Shown one piece after another: positions 13,031-25,708 of a DNA stretch of 64,000 nucleotides. The notes under the pieces were generated by a model. It saw nothing but the letters and a program-made list of their open reading frames with translations. It searched no databases and was not told the DNA's origin. The position numbers and the translations under genes were made by a program. The stretch lies in NCBI GenBank assembly GCA_028826165.1, contig JAPDFW010000066.1, forward strand, positions 348,001-412,000, written 5' to 3'. Positions within the stretch are counted from its first letter, which is position 1; every line of letters starts with the position of its first letter. This DNA comes from Anaeramoeba ignava (Eukaryota > Metamonada > Anaeramoebidae).

Positions 13031-13656
13031 TTTTATATTAAAGATTTCAAAAAAAACAAAAACAAAAACAAAAACAAAAAATGAAGAAGAAACAAAAAAA
13101 AATGAAAGAAAAAAATGATTAAAAAAAAATTTTTTTTAATGATCAATTTAAATTAAGATCTTTTTGCTAGATATTATTTTAATTTAATTAATTTATAACT
13201 AATTTAATTTATTTATTTATTTGGGGGTTTGAAACCAATTTTTTAATTAAAAAAAAAATTTTCAATTTGATCTTTAATTGATTAAATTAAAATGATGACT
13301 GTTCAAATTAAATTATCAAAAAATAAAATAATTAAAAATCTTACCTAAACAATGACATTTAAAATTAAAAAAATTAAAAAAAATAAATTTAAATAATGAA
13401 ACCAATCAAAAATCTGACTTCGACATTTAATTTAAGATTTAAATTAAATTTTAATTAAATAAATAAAAAATCTGAACGAAGCATTTTTAATTAATTTATC
13501 TTTTTAAAATTAGAAATTAAAAAGAAAATATTGTTTTGGGAACGAAACTTTTATTAAAATTCTTTTTTTTTTGAAGAAAAAAAGAAAAGAAGAAAAGAAA
13601 AATTGTCTAAATTAAAGAAAGAAGAAAGAAATTAAATTGAATTGAATTAATTTGAA
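13031..13656. other. Intergenic spacer
   Basis: Between the start of the AGC kinase and the end of NAA15, both on the minus strand. 13045-13120 is an A-rich tract whose minus strand contains TTTTTTCATTTT-type motifs, the probable kinase promoter. The rest is AT-rich, with short G-containing words (GGGGGTTTGAAACC near 13222) but no open frame or RNA gene that I can support. Confidence 0.6.
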
Positions 13657-16600
13657 TTAATTTGTTTTATTTTCTTTGATTTCTTGATTTTCTTTGATTT
13701 CTTGATTTTCTACTTCAGATTTAAAAGCTAAATCAAAAATAAATTTCTCTGAACATTTTTTCTTATAAACTTCAGCTTCTTTTTCATCAACTAACATAAT
13801 TTCTTTTAAAACTTCAGAACAAATTGCATTTTTTCTTTTATTTCCTGCAATAAAATCATCTTCTAATTGAGAAACCATTTGAACTGCTTGACTTTTATCT
13901 TCTCCTAAAAGAAGCATAACTTTAAAAACTAAAAGAATTGAAAGAAAATTTAAGTTTTGATAAAAAAATTATTTTTTTTTAATAATATTTACCAACTAAA
14001 CGATGTGGAATGGATTTAGAAAATGCTTTCAAATATTCTTGATTGTAACTGGAATGATCTTCAATTTTAAATTCTTTTTTAACTTCATTAATAATTGATT
14101 CATCAGCTTTTAAATGTAAAAAATTTAAAAATAAAAATTTAAGAAGAAAAAAAAGAATAAATTAAAAATAACCTTTTAATATCAATCTAAATTTGTTAAG
14201 ATGATTTCGAGGATTATTTGGATCAAGTTGAATAGCTTTTTTTAAAGCATTAAAAGCATTCACAAAATCTAATTTACGAAGATAAACTTCAAATGCTAAT
14301 AAATGAGTTTCAATAAATCTATCAGCAGATTTTTCTAATATTTGAACATATTTAAGAGCTTCATCAAGTGATTTTTCAATCTATTTTCAAAATAAATAAT
14401 TAAATCATTTCATTTCATTTCAATTTCAATTTCATGTTTTTGGAAAAAAATTTTTTTTTTACATTCATTAATTTTAATCCATCTGGATCATCATCTGATT
14501 CTGTTTTCTTTGTTTCTTGAAATTTTTTCGCTCTCTGACGATCTTTTTCACTTTTACTTAATTTTTTCTTTTCAACATTAACATCATCAGTAACATCTTC
14601 ATCTTTTATATTTTCTTGATCTTTATCTTTCTCGTTATCTTTTTGATTATCTTTATCTTTTTCATTTTCATTAATTTTATTTTTTTCAGATTCAGATTCT
14701 TTGATTTTTTTATATTTCTCAGGTTGATCAAATAATCGAAGATAACACTATAAAAAAAAATTAATTTGTTTTTTTTTTTAAAAAATTCAAATTCAAAATC
14801 AAAAATTCAAAAAAAAATTTACTTCAATTAATCCTTTAGAAGCAGTTCTATAAAAATGATGAGCAAATAAACCTTCTTGATATCTAAGCATTCTAATATA
14901 ATTTGGAATTGTATTATTTCTCATTGAAAACATATAGAAATCATATTTATCATGACTAATCTGGATGTAATGTTTGGAAACTGATTCAAACATTTTCAAA
15001 GCTTTTCCGATATTGCCAAGTTTAAGTTCAGCTTTTCCCAATTCATTTTCATACCAAGAAGATTGAACATCTTTTAAATTTGAATAACCACTTCCATCCT
15101 TTTTAAAGAAATAAAAATTAAAATAAAATTAAAATTAAAAATAAAATTAAATTAAAATTATTTACTCTTGTAAATAATGTTATAACTTCATCTGCCTTTT
15201 CTATTTGACTATCACGAAGTAAATATTTAACAGATTCTGTGTTGATATCACGATCTGCTAAATCCATGAGTCTTGCTTGTTCAAGTAATTCACTAGCTTT
15301 ATGACTATCTCCAGCATGCTATAAAAAAAAATTGAAAAAAATTTGAAAAAATTTGAAATGAAATAAAAATTTGAAAAAAATTTGAAAAAATTTGAAATGA
15401 AATAAAAAATTTACTTTGAAAATTCTTCCTTTCAATGAATATGCATCGAGAACTGTTGGTGTATGATTTATTGCTTTGTCAATAAACTCAAAAGCTTTTG
15501 GGAAATCTTCCAAATAATCATAATGTTGAGATAGGAAAAAAGTAATCCAAAAAAAAGCAGCTTTTGATTCATCACCATTTTCTTGATCTTCTAGATTTTT
15601 ATTTTCAGATAACGATTTAAGAAAACCAAGAAAAATATCCTCAATTTGTTTTGCTTTTTTTTCATCTGAATAAATTTGTTTTAAAGTTTGAAAAAGAGAA
15701 GGAACTCCTTTTCTTAATTGAGGAATAACATATTTTTTTAATCGAAGAATAAATTCTTCATCTTTATTATAAAGTAATTGATAATAAGGAATTGCATATG
15801 AAAATTTGTGTTTTTGAGATAATTCATCAAATAAAGTATTTAATTTTTTGATAGATTCTTCAGGAAGATCTAAAAAAGATGAAAATATTTAAATTTTTAA
15901 TTTTTAATTTTAATTTTTAATTTTATAAATAAATTTTGAAATTTTTGTAAAATATTTACTTTCTAAAGATTCAATTCCCAAACTTTGATGTAATAATTTC
16001 AAATAACCCATATTTTCTGAATTTGTTTCAAGTAATTGAAGGATTATTTTATGAGCATCTTGTAATTTGTTTAATTTCATTAAATAAAAAACGCATTTTT
16101 CATTCCAAATAGTTTTATCAGTAACAAAAGAGCGAATTGTATATAAATGTTGCAATCCTTCTTGATATTTTCCACTTTCTTCAATGATTAGATTTTGATA
16201 TAAAGCCAATTCACTTTTTTCATAATGTGGGAATTTTTCATCTTTTTTTTGACTTGTAACTAAACTTGTGTAACTTTTAAGTGTATTAATTGCTGTTTCA
16301 TAATCTCCTGTTAAATGATTTGCGATTGCGAATGAGATCCAACTTCTTTTCTCAGTTGGTTTTGCTTTAAGTAAGGTTTCTCGACTTTCTTTATTTCCTT
16401 GATAATCTCCGACTTGCATTTGAACTGTTGATAAGTCATTGATAATGTTTAAGTTATTCTATTTCAAGAAAAAAAAGGAATTGATTTTTTAAATATTTTT
16501 TTTAAATATTTTTATTAAATTATTTTTATTAAATTATTTCTTAAATATTTTTATTAAATTATTTCAATATTTTTATTAAATTATTTAAATATTTTTATTA

Positions 16601-17525
16601 AATTATTTCTTTAAATATTTTTATTAAATTATTTCAATTAAATTTTTATCAAATTATTTTTTTTCAATATTTTTATTAAATTATTTCAATATTTTTATTA
16701 AATTATTTTATTAAATTATTTCAATATTTTTATTAAATTATTTTTATTAAATTATTTTAATATTTTTATTAAATTATTTCTTAAATATTTTTATTAAACT
16801 TTTTAAATATTTTTATTAAATTACTTTTTAAATATTTTTATTAAATTATTTCATTAATATTTTTATTAAATTTCTTTCAATATTTTTATTAAATTATTTC
16901 TTGTAATATTTTTATTAAATTATTTTTTAAATATTTTTATTAAATTATTTTTTAAATATTTTTATTAAATTATTTTTATTAAATTATTTTATTAAATATT
17001 TTTATTAAATTATTTTTTTTCAATATTTTTATTAAATTATTTCTTAAATATTTTTATTAAATTTCTTTCAATATTTTTATTAAATTATTTCTTTCAATAT
17101 TTTTATTAAATTATTTCTTAAATATATTTATTAAATTATTTCTTAAATATTTTTATTAAATTATTTATTCATACAGGTTCATGTCTAAGTGAGTTTTTAT
17201 AACATTTAATAGCTTCAACAAAATTTCCATGTTGTCTATTCAAAATACCATAAATTTGCCAACCTATTAATAAAAAAAAATCAAATAGAATTAATTAATT
17301 AAATTAATAAAAAAAATTCAAATAGAATTAATTAATAAATTAAATTAATAAAAAAAATTCAAATAGAATTAATTAATAAATTAAATTAATAAAAATTCAA
17401 TCATACAAAAAAATTTGTTGAAATGTTCTTTTCTCTTTACACCTTTTCTTGCAGAGATTAAATCCCTTTTATGATTTAATGAACCAAGTAATAAACCCCT
17501 TTAATGATAAGGTTTCTTTTTTTAG
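13657..17525 (-). CDS. NAA15: NatA auxiliary subunit NAA15 (TPR protein); N-terminus broken or incomplete
   Basis: Exons on the minus strand: ~17525-17408 (frameshifted), 17175-17263, 15960-16458, 15415-15869, 15166-15318, 14823-15098, 14463-14747, 14173-14380, 13993-14106 and 13657-13928. All those after the first join in phase. The product follows NAA15 closely: C-W-Q-I-Y-G-I-L-N-R, R-S-W-I-S-F-A-I-A, L-R-K-G-V-P-S-L-F, H-T-P-T-V-L-D-A-Y, L-A-D-R-D-I-N-T-E, D-K-Y-D-F-Y-M-F-S-M-R, a charged Lys/Asp/Glu linker, then S-I-P-H-R-L-V. NAA15 anchors the NAA10 acetyltransferase to the ribosome for co-translational N-terminal acetylation. In the first exon K-E-T-L-S-L-K-G and G-L-L-L-G-S-L-N-H lie in different frames, joined at a GGGG run near 17496-17499. 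Sequence further upstream is again out of frame and no start codon was found. One donor is GTTATT rather than GTAAAT. Confidence 0.88.
16470..17170. repeat. Intronic AT repeat in NAA15
   Basis: The intron 16459-17174 is a tandem array of ~18-25-base units of the form AATATTTTTATTAAATTATT with variable T/C-rich joints. It shares no unit with the hexamer repeats in the neighbouring gene. Confidence 0.88.
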
Positions 17526-17579
17526 ATTTTTGAATTAATAAAAATAAATATTCATTAGAATATTTTTGAAAAATATAAA

Positions 17580-18540
17580 AATTAAATAAAAATATATTTA
17601 ATAATTAAAGCATTGACTTTTTAATTAAATTTTTAAGATTTTGATTTTCATCAATTTCTAATCCTTTTTCACTTATTCATTAAATCATCAAGAAATTCTT
17701 TTTGATTGTTTAATTTTTAATTTTTATAAAATTTTGCTTTTATTTAAGAAAAATTTTTCATTTTTAATAAACAAACTAAAATTTGTTGAAATGTTTAAAT
17801 TTTATTCATTTTTGTTAACTTTTTTTTTTTGGTGGCATTTAAATTAAAATTTTTTTAAAAAAAATGGAAAAATGAAAATGAAAAATGAAAAAAAAAAATT
17901 TTTAAATAAATTAAATAAAGAAAAACCAAATCACTTTTTAAAAATTACCAATTAATCAATTTTAATTTATTTTTAATTAAATTTATTTCATTTTTCAATT
18001 AAATTAATTAATAATTTACTTATAAAATTCATCAATTAAATCTAATTAAATTTATTCCACTTTTTTTTAATTAAATTAATTAATAATTTTTTTAAAATCA
18101 AAATTTTATTATTTTTTAAATAATTTATTTTTATAAAAATTTAAATCAATTAAATAAAATTAAATTTTAAAATTCATCAATTTTTAATTAATTTTTAATC
18201 AAATTTATTAATAATTTATTTATAAAATTCATCAATTAAATATAATTAAATTTATTCCACTTTTTTTAATTAATTTAATTAATAATTTATTTATAAAATT
18301 CATCAATTAAATATAATTAAATTTATTCCACTTTTTTTAATTAATTTTAATTAAATTTATTCCATTTTTTTTTAATTAAATTTAATTAATTTATTCCATT
18401 TTTTTTCAATTAAATTTAATTTAAATCTTTAATTTAAATCTATTCAAAATCTATTCCAGTTTTTTTTTTTCTTTTTTTATTCTTTTTTTTGAAATTTTTT
18501 GAAAAAGAAAAATAGAAAAAAAAAATGCCACTTTGTTTTT
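17580..18540. other. AT-rich spacer with weak repeats and a possible coding remnant
   Basis: Between NAA15 and the end of the ATG11-like gene. From about 18000 to 18420 there are loosely repeated blocks containing AATTTATTCCACTTTTTTTA and ATTCATCAATTAAAT. On the minus strand about 17620-17700 reads as plausible coding sequence (E-F-L-D-D-L-M-N-K, then in another frame E-I-D-E-N-Q-N-L-K-N-L-I-K-K), but no complete gene can be built. It could be decayed sequence of the NAA15 5' end or of another gene. Confidence 0.4.
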
Positions 18541-21376
18541 TTATTGATTTCGAGGTAAAATTGAATAAGGAAATTCACAATCGACTTCATAAACAAAAGA
18601 ACCAACAGGTAAATTTAAAAAGTTCCTTTCCTAAAAATGATTAAAAATGATTAATTTAAAAATGATTAAAAATGATTAATTTAAAAATAATTTAAAAATA
18701 ATTTAAAAATAATTTACATTTGAAATTTTAATATTTTGAACACTTGTAACTTTTCCAATAACAAATTTAGGAAGAGTTTCTTCAAGAGAACGTAATTTTC
18801 TTGCAGATTTTGAAGAAAGAATAACTAATTTATCAGGAGTAGAATAAAAACCAGTTTTTAAAATGAATAAAATATGATCTTCTTCTTTTGGCTTTTTTGA
18901 AGAATCTTGACTATTCAATTTATGCGAATTTGATCTTTTCTTTTTTGATTTGCTTTTCTTTTTTCTTTTACTTGAATTTTTGCTTGTTTCATTTTTAATT
19001 TTTTCAAGTTCATTTTTTAAAATTTCTTTTTCTTGTTCTGTATGTTTTAAAATTTGTTTTTGAGCTTCTTTTTCTTTTAAAAGAATTTGAATTTGTTCTG
19101 ATAAGTTGCTCATTGTTGATTGCTTAGAAATAAATTCTTGATTGTATTCTTCAATTTCTTGTTCTAGTTTGGCTTTTTCTTTGATTAAATTTTCTTCTTT
19201 TTGTTGGAATTCTTTTTCTTTTTCTTCCATTTTATTTGCTATTGAATTAATATTTAAATTTTCATCATTTTCCTTATTTTCTTCTTGTTTTAGATTATTA
19301 ATTGAATTTGAGTTTGAGTTTGAATTTTTTTGGTTTTCATTAGAAAATAAATGAAGTGATTCAACTAAATTATTTTGTGAATTTGCTTCACTTATAGTTG
19401 TTTCTTCTTGTGAATCCGAGAAGTCCATTATTAATGAATTTGATTTTGATTCTTCATTCGTTTGGTTTTGGTCTTTAACCAAGCAACGAAGTAATTTTGG
19501 ATTAACAACATCTTTTTTTTTTTTGAATTATTTTTAAATTGTTTAAAAATTTTTAAATTTGTTTTTAAATTTGTTTTAAGTTCTAAAATTAACCTTGAAT
19601 ATCAGATAAATAAATCGATATTTGATTGGGATTATTTTCTTGAACAGGAATCACAGAAAAAGATAAATTATTTGCCAACATATTCACAAACTCTTTGGGT
19701 AAATAAGAAGATATCCCATTTTTAAAATACTCTCTTCTTTCAAGTTCAAGTTTAAAATTTTCCACAAAAGAATTGATTCCATTTTGGAAAGTTTCTTCAA
19801 TATCAGTTCTATTGACAAGTTCTACAAGAAAACTTTCATAACTTGATCGAAAATATTTAACTAATTTAATCCTTTCATATAAAAATTGTTCTTCATGCAC
19901 TTTTTTTCCAATTGAAACAAATAATTCTTTAATTTTCTTGCGAAATTCAACCAATTTTCCTGAAATTTGATATAATTTTTCATGAATAAATTGGGATAAT
20001 TTTTCTGAATTAACCAGAAATTTCTCAAAAACATTTGAAATCATTCTGTTTGCTTCAATGCTTGAAATTAACTTGTTTTGATTTGATAGAATTTCTGGTA
20101 AATTTTCGTGTGGAATTTCTTTTCCATTCAAAATTTCAAAAAGGATTTTTTTATTTTCTGATTGAACTTTTTGTAATTCAATTAATTGCTTAAAAAGTAA
20201 GTGAGGAAATGTAGCTTGAATACTTTTAAAAGATTTAAAATAATTAAGTGCACTTGCATCAAGTGTTGAAAAAACCGTTGAGACTTGTTCTTGACTCTTA
20301 TCAATTTGATATAGAGCTTTAATATTAATTTTCCAAATTTCCTTTAAATTATTAATAAAATTTTCCAATTCCTTAAAATTGTCTTGATTTTCCTCAATTA
20401 TTTTCGTTATTTCTTCAGATTTCTCTTTGAATTCCTCAACCAATTGATTAAATTCATCTTGATGATAATCATATAATGTTTTTTTGTCTGGATTTTTTTC
20501 TAATAAACTACTAATAATTGGACAATTTTTTAAATCTTCAAATTTCTTTTGATATTTTGCTAATTTATCGGTGTAACTTTTCCTCTTCGTAATCTTCTTC
20601 AAATATTCTAGTTTCCCAACAAAATGTCTCAATGTAACCATATAAGCATTTTGTAATGAGAGAATCAAGTTATTTGGTATTTCTAGTTTGCTAAGATTTG
20701 TCTGTAAATTTTTTATATGGAAATCTAGTTTATTTTTGTTTTCTTGGAATTTTTTATAATATTGCAAATAATTCTCAGGAATTTGATCTTCTTGTGTGTC
20801 TTCTTCTTGATTTGTTAATTAATTATCCATTCAAAATTATTTCCAATTTTGAAAAAAAAATTTAATAAAAAAATTTAATAAAAAAATTTAATAAAAAAAT
20901 TTGCTTTATATTTTTTTACTTTCTTCTTTGATTTCAAAATCTGTTCTTTTTGTTTTGGAAAGATATTCTGTAATTGAACTGAATTTACTTTTATCTGCAT
21001 CATAACAAAAAATAAGGTTTTTTTCCTAATTTTTAATTCAAAAAAAAATTGTGTTTTTTTTTTTATTAAAAATATTTTGATTTATTTTTAGAAAAATTAA
21101 ATTAAGAAATTACTTCTTCTTTTAAATGTTTTGTAATCTGTGAATCATTTAAAAGTTCTTTTGAATTGCAATAAAGGATTAATTTATTATCAGGAATTCC
21201 AGTAAATAAACTTAATTGATTTTTTAAATTTGAAACTCTTTTTTATTTTTTAAATTTTTTCAATTTAAGTTCTTATTTTATTATTATAATTATTATTATT
21301 ATTATAATTACTTTTCTTCTGATTTTATTTTTTCCGAAATTTTTTTCCCAATATCAGTAATAATTGTAATTTCCAT
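18541..21376 (-). CDS. ATG11/FIP200 (RB1CC1)-like selective-autophagy scaffold
   Basis: Six exons: 21312-21376, 21114-21237, 20920-21025, 19594-20805, 18718-19511 and 18541-18630, in phase, 796 residues. Architecture fits the ATG11/FIP200 family. The N-terminal ~110 residues look like a ubiquitin-like domain (L-K-N-Q-L-S-L-F-T-G-I-P, L-I-L-Y-C-N-S-K-E-L-L, N-L-I-F-C-Y-D). A ~400-residue helical ATG17-like region includes E-R-R-E-Y-F-K-N-G-I-S-S-Y-L-P. An Asn/Ser/Glu-rich spacer and coiled coil follow (19000-19350). The C-terminus matches the claw domain: F-V-I-G-K-V, then N-F-L-N-L-P-V-G-S-F-V-Y-E-V. In other eukaryotes the claw binds cargo receptors and the helical part recruits the ULK/Atg1 complex. 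One donor is GTTAAT. The identification comes from domain order and claw motifs and should be tested by profile search. Confidence 0.8.
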
Positions 21377-21419
21377 TTTGGACAAAAAACAAAAGAAAAT
21401 AAAAAAATGAAATTTAAAA

Positions 21420-23670
21420 AAATGAAAAAAAAAATTATAAATTAATTTAAATTATAATTTAGAAATAAAATATTAACTTAAAATTAATTAATTATGAATT
21501 AAAAATTAATATTTAATTTATTAAAATATTTAATCAAAATTTAAAATAAATTTAAATTAATAATTAATAATAATTTATTTATAAATTAATATAAAATATA
21601 ATTTAAAAATAAAATATTAACTTAAAATTAATTAATTATGAATTAGAAATTAATATTTAATTTATTAAAATATTTAATCAAAATTTAAAATAAATTTAAA
21701 ATTAAATTTATAATAATTTATTTATAAATTAATTTAAAATATAATTTAAAAATAAAATATTAACTTATAATTATAAATTTAAAATTAATATTTAATTTAT
21801 TAAAATATTTAATCAAAAATTTAAAATAAATTTAAATTAATAATTTATAATAATTTATTTATAAAATTAATATAAAATATAATTTAGAAATAAAATATTA
21901 ACTTAAAATTAATAAATTATTAATTAAAAATTAATATTTAATTTATTAAAATATTTAATCAAAATTTAAAATAAATTTAAATTAATAATTAATAATAATT
22001 TATTTATAAATTAAAATAAAATATAATTTAGAAATAAAATATTAACTTAAAATTAATTAAATTATGAATTAAAATTAATATTTAATTTATTAAAATATTT
22101 AATCAAAATTTAAAATAAATTTAAATTAATAATTAATAATAATTTATTTATAAATTAATTTAAATAAAAATAAAATATTAACTTAAAATTAATTAATTAT
22201 GAATTAAAAATTTAATATTTAATTTATTAAAATATTTAATCAAAATTTAAAAATAAATTTAAATTAATAATTTAATAATAATTTATTTATAAATTAATTT
22301 AAATTATAATTTAGAAATAAAATATTAACTTAAAATTAATTAATTAAAAATAGAATTTAATATTTAATTTATTAAAATATTTAATCAAAATTTAAAATAA
22401 ATTTAAATTCAATAATTAATAATAATTTATTTATAAATTGAATATAAAATATAATTTAAAAATAAAATATTAACTTATAATTAATAAATTATGAATTAGA
22501 AATTAATATTTAATTTATTAAAATATTTAATCAAAATTTAAAATAAATTTAAATTAATAATTAATAATAATTTATTTATAAATTAATTTAAAATATAATT
22601 TAAAAATAAAATATTAATATAATTAATAAATGAATTAATTTATTAAAATATTTAATCAAAATTTAAATAAATTTAAATTAATAATTTATTTATAAATTAA
22701 TATAAAAAAATATAATTTAAAATAAAATATTAACTTAAAATTAATTAATTATGAATTAGAAATTAATATTTAATTTATTAAAATATTTAATCAAAATTTA
22801 AAATTAAATTTAAATTAATAATTAATAATAATTTATTTATAAATTAATTTAAATTATAATTTAAAAATAAAATATTAACTTATAATTAATAAATTATGAA
22901 TTAGAAATTAATATTTAATTTATTAAAATATTTAATCAAAATTTAAAATTAATTTAAATTAATAATTTATAATAATTTATTTATAAATTAATATAAAATA
23001 TAATTTAGAAATAAAATATTAACTTATAATTAATAAATTATGAATTAAAAATTAATATTTAATTTATTAAAATATTTAATCAAAATTTAAAAATAAATTT
23101 AAATTAATAATTAATAATAATTTATTTATAAATTAATACAAAATATAATTTAAAAATAAAATATTAACTTATAAAATTAATAAATTATGAATTAAAATTA
23201 ATATTTAATTTATTAAAATATTTAATCAAAATTTAAAATAAATTTAAATTAATAATTAATAATAATTTATTTATAAATTAATATAAAATATAATTTAAAA
23301 ATAAAAATATTAACTTATAATTAATAAATTATGAATTAGAAATTAATATTTAATTTATTAAAATATTTAATCAAAATTTAAAATTAAATTTAAATTAATA
23401 ATTAATAATAATTTATTTATAAATTAATTTAAAATATAATTTAAAAATAAAATATTAACTTATAATTAATAAATTATGAATTAAAAATTAATATTTAATT
23501 TATTAAAATATTTAATCAAAATTTAAAATTAATTTAAATTAATAATTAATAATAATTTATTTATAAATTAATTCAAAATATAATTTAGAAATAAAATATT
23601 AACTTAAAATTAATAAATTATGAATTAGAAATTAATATTTAATTTATTAAAATATTTAATCAAAATTATT
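21420..23670. repeat. ~144-bp AT-rich tandem repeat array (array 2)
   Basis: The block TTAAAATATTTAATCAAAAT recurs near 21530, 21675, 21810, 21956, 22100, 22238, 22382 and 22529 and on to 23665. Intervals are mostly 144-147 bp, with a few shorter (135, 138). About 15 units occupy the whole intergenic space between the divergently transcribed ATG11-like and TPR genes. Units differ from those of array 1 but have the same length. G and C are nearly absent. Confidence 0.9.
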
Positions 23671-23726
23671 TCCAATTTTTTAAAAAGAAATTATCAAGAA
23701 ATCATTTTTCATTTTTTTCCGTTTTT

Positions 23727-25675
23727 ATGCAAAATAAAGAAATTATTCGAAATTCTGTTAAATTACTTTTTAAATATGGAAATAACAAAAAAAGAAAAAA
23801 TAAAACAATTTTATCACTTGAAAAAATCAAAAATGAACTTTTTCCTTTTGAAAATTGGGGAACAAATTTTCATGTTCATTTTTATTTAGGGAAATTATAC
23901 TTTGAAAAATTCAAAACAAAAGAAGAAAATTGTTCAAAATCAAAAGAAAATTTTATACTCGAATTAAAACACAATCCAAAATCATTTGAATCATGTTTCT
24001 ATTTATCAAAAATCAATTTTTTTCAATCAAATTATGAAGAATCAAGAAAGTATTGTGAAAAGGCAATTGAAATGAAAGAAAACAACATTCCAATTAATTT
24101 ATTATTATCATCAATTTACCTCAAAATTGGCGCAAATGAAAATTTATATCAAGCTTTAGAATTAGCCAAAAAAGCATTTAATTTATCAAAATCACAACCA
24201 AAAATAGAAATGAGAAGAAAATGTGTTTTTTTAATTGCTCAAATTTATTATAAACAACAAGATTCAGTCAATTTCCAAAATTGGTGTGATGAAAATTTTG
24301 ATTTTTCAAATCCTGGAGATTGTTTTGTTTACAGTCTTTATAATTTCCAATATGGAAATTATCAACAAATTGAAAAATATTTGAAATCATTTCTCAATTT
24401 ATCTTCATTTACAAATAAATACTCAAAAAAACGGGAAGAATTATCGAGAAAAAGAAGAGATTTGGCAAATTTTCTATTAGTTATAATGGAAAAGAGAAAG
24501 CAAAATTTCCAAAAAGCAATTAAAAGAGTAAACCAAATTAAACAAAGGGAAACTTATAAATTGCGGATAAATATTCAACTTGGAGATATTTATTTTCTTC
24601 AGAACGATTTCGATAACGCAAAAAAATATTTTCTTGAATCTTTGCAAAATCTAAGCGATAATTCCTTAAAATACAATGTTTTATTCAGATTGGCTTGCAT
24701 TTTTAAACAAATGGGAAATAATCAAGAAGTTTTGAATGTTCTTTCTGAAGTCAAAATTGAAAATATTTCAGATGATGAACTTCTATTCCAATTTGGATTA
24801 CTCTACAAAGAAATGAATAATATTAAAGATGCAATTTTTTGTCTGGAAAAAGTTATCCAACAAAATGGGAAAAAATTAGAAACTTACATTTGCTTAGGAA
24901 ATATTTTGGAAAAAAAGTATCTTTGGAAGCAATATAGATACTTAGTTTCGTATTTCTTGGAAAATGTTGAGGTTGAGGATCCTGATCAACATTTATCACT
25001 TAAGAAAATTCCCTATTTTGGAATTCATCCATCTATGTTTATTAATCAAGTTTTCAAAGATGAAAAACTCAACAAGAATTCCAAATTGAAAAAATTGAAA
25101 TTTTCAAGAACACGAAATTGACAGAACAATATGTGAATCTGGTGAATAAAATAAAATCATTGGATAGGACAAAATGGAATGTTCATGGTTTATTTCTTTT
25201 TAATAATTATATCACAATTGTGACAGAAAATTTCAAAAATACACAACCTTTGAATGAAGAGATAAAAATTAGTCTCAATTCAGTTGATTTGATGGAAATA
25301 TCTGTTTTGATTGCAGGAAATTTAAATAGACTATTGGATATGGATTGGGCACATGGTAATCTAGATATTCATGATATTCTTTTTTTCCCTCAATTTTTTA
25401 ACAGGAAATTAAGCCATTTTGAATTAAATTTTTCAAAATCACTTGGTTTAAGAAATTTTCAAACTGAAAATAACTTGAATAATTCAAAAAAAGCTGATTT
25501 GAAATGGTTTGAGCAAGTATTCTTGATTTTATCCCAAAAAACATCAAGAAAACCCAAATTTATTAATGATATTATTCAAGAATTCCGGAAACCAGAATCA
25601 AGTGTTGAAAATATAATAAAAATTTTAAAAGAAATTCTTTGGAAAGAATATAAAATTAGAATTAGGAAATTTTAA
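23727..25675 (+). CDS. TPR repeat - pseudokinase protein, split by one frameshift
   Basis: The first frame (23727-25121) encodes TPR-like helical repeats (residues ~50-440). Examples: P-K-S-F-E-S-C-F-Y-L-S-K-I-N-F-F, N-I-Q-L-G-D-I-Y-F-L-Q-N-D-F-D-N-A-K-K-Y-F, and D-A-I-F-C-L-E-K-V-I. A second frame, open from about 25069 to 25675, has no ATG near its start and encodes a kinase-like lobe. One extra A in the run near 25062-25066 would join them. The kinase part is degenerate: the catalytic loop reads H-G-N-L-D-I-H-D-I-L-F (Asp to Asn), DFG is replaced by H-F-E in K-L-S-H-F-E-L, and a D-L-K-W-F-E-Q-V-F helix corresponds to the usual D-V-W-S-F-G. It is probably a scaffold without phosphotransfer activity. 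It converges on the next gene with only 33 bp between stop codons. Confidence 0.75.
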
Positions 25676-25708
25676 AAGAAAAAGAAGGATTTATCAATTT
25701 ATTGTTTC

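Noticed and set aside
13200-13500. tRNA or small RNA gene in the slightly more GC-containing spacer
   Set aside because: No cloverleaf arms, A/B-box spacing or complementary stems could be found by eye.
15910-16458. M-Q-V-G-D-Y as the start of a separate TPR gene
   Set aside because: The frame continues upstream to an acceptor at 16459 (N-N-L-N-I-I-N-D) and joins in phase to the exon at 17175-17263, matching NAA15 order.
18718-19511. A stand-alone coiled-coil gene at 18703-19482
   Set aside because: The apparent start is GTT, not ATG. An acceptor at 19512 and donors on both sides join it in phase to the helical exon and the claw exon of the ATG11-like gene.
24500-25121. An intron to explain the frame change in the TPR-pseudokinase gene
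   Set aside because: No GT-AG pair in the overlap keeps both the last TPR residues and the kinase N-lobe. A one-base change in the A run explains it more simply.
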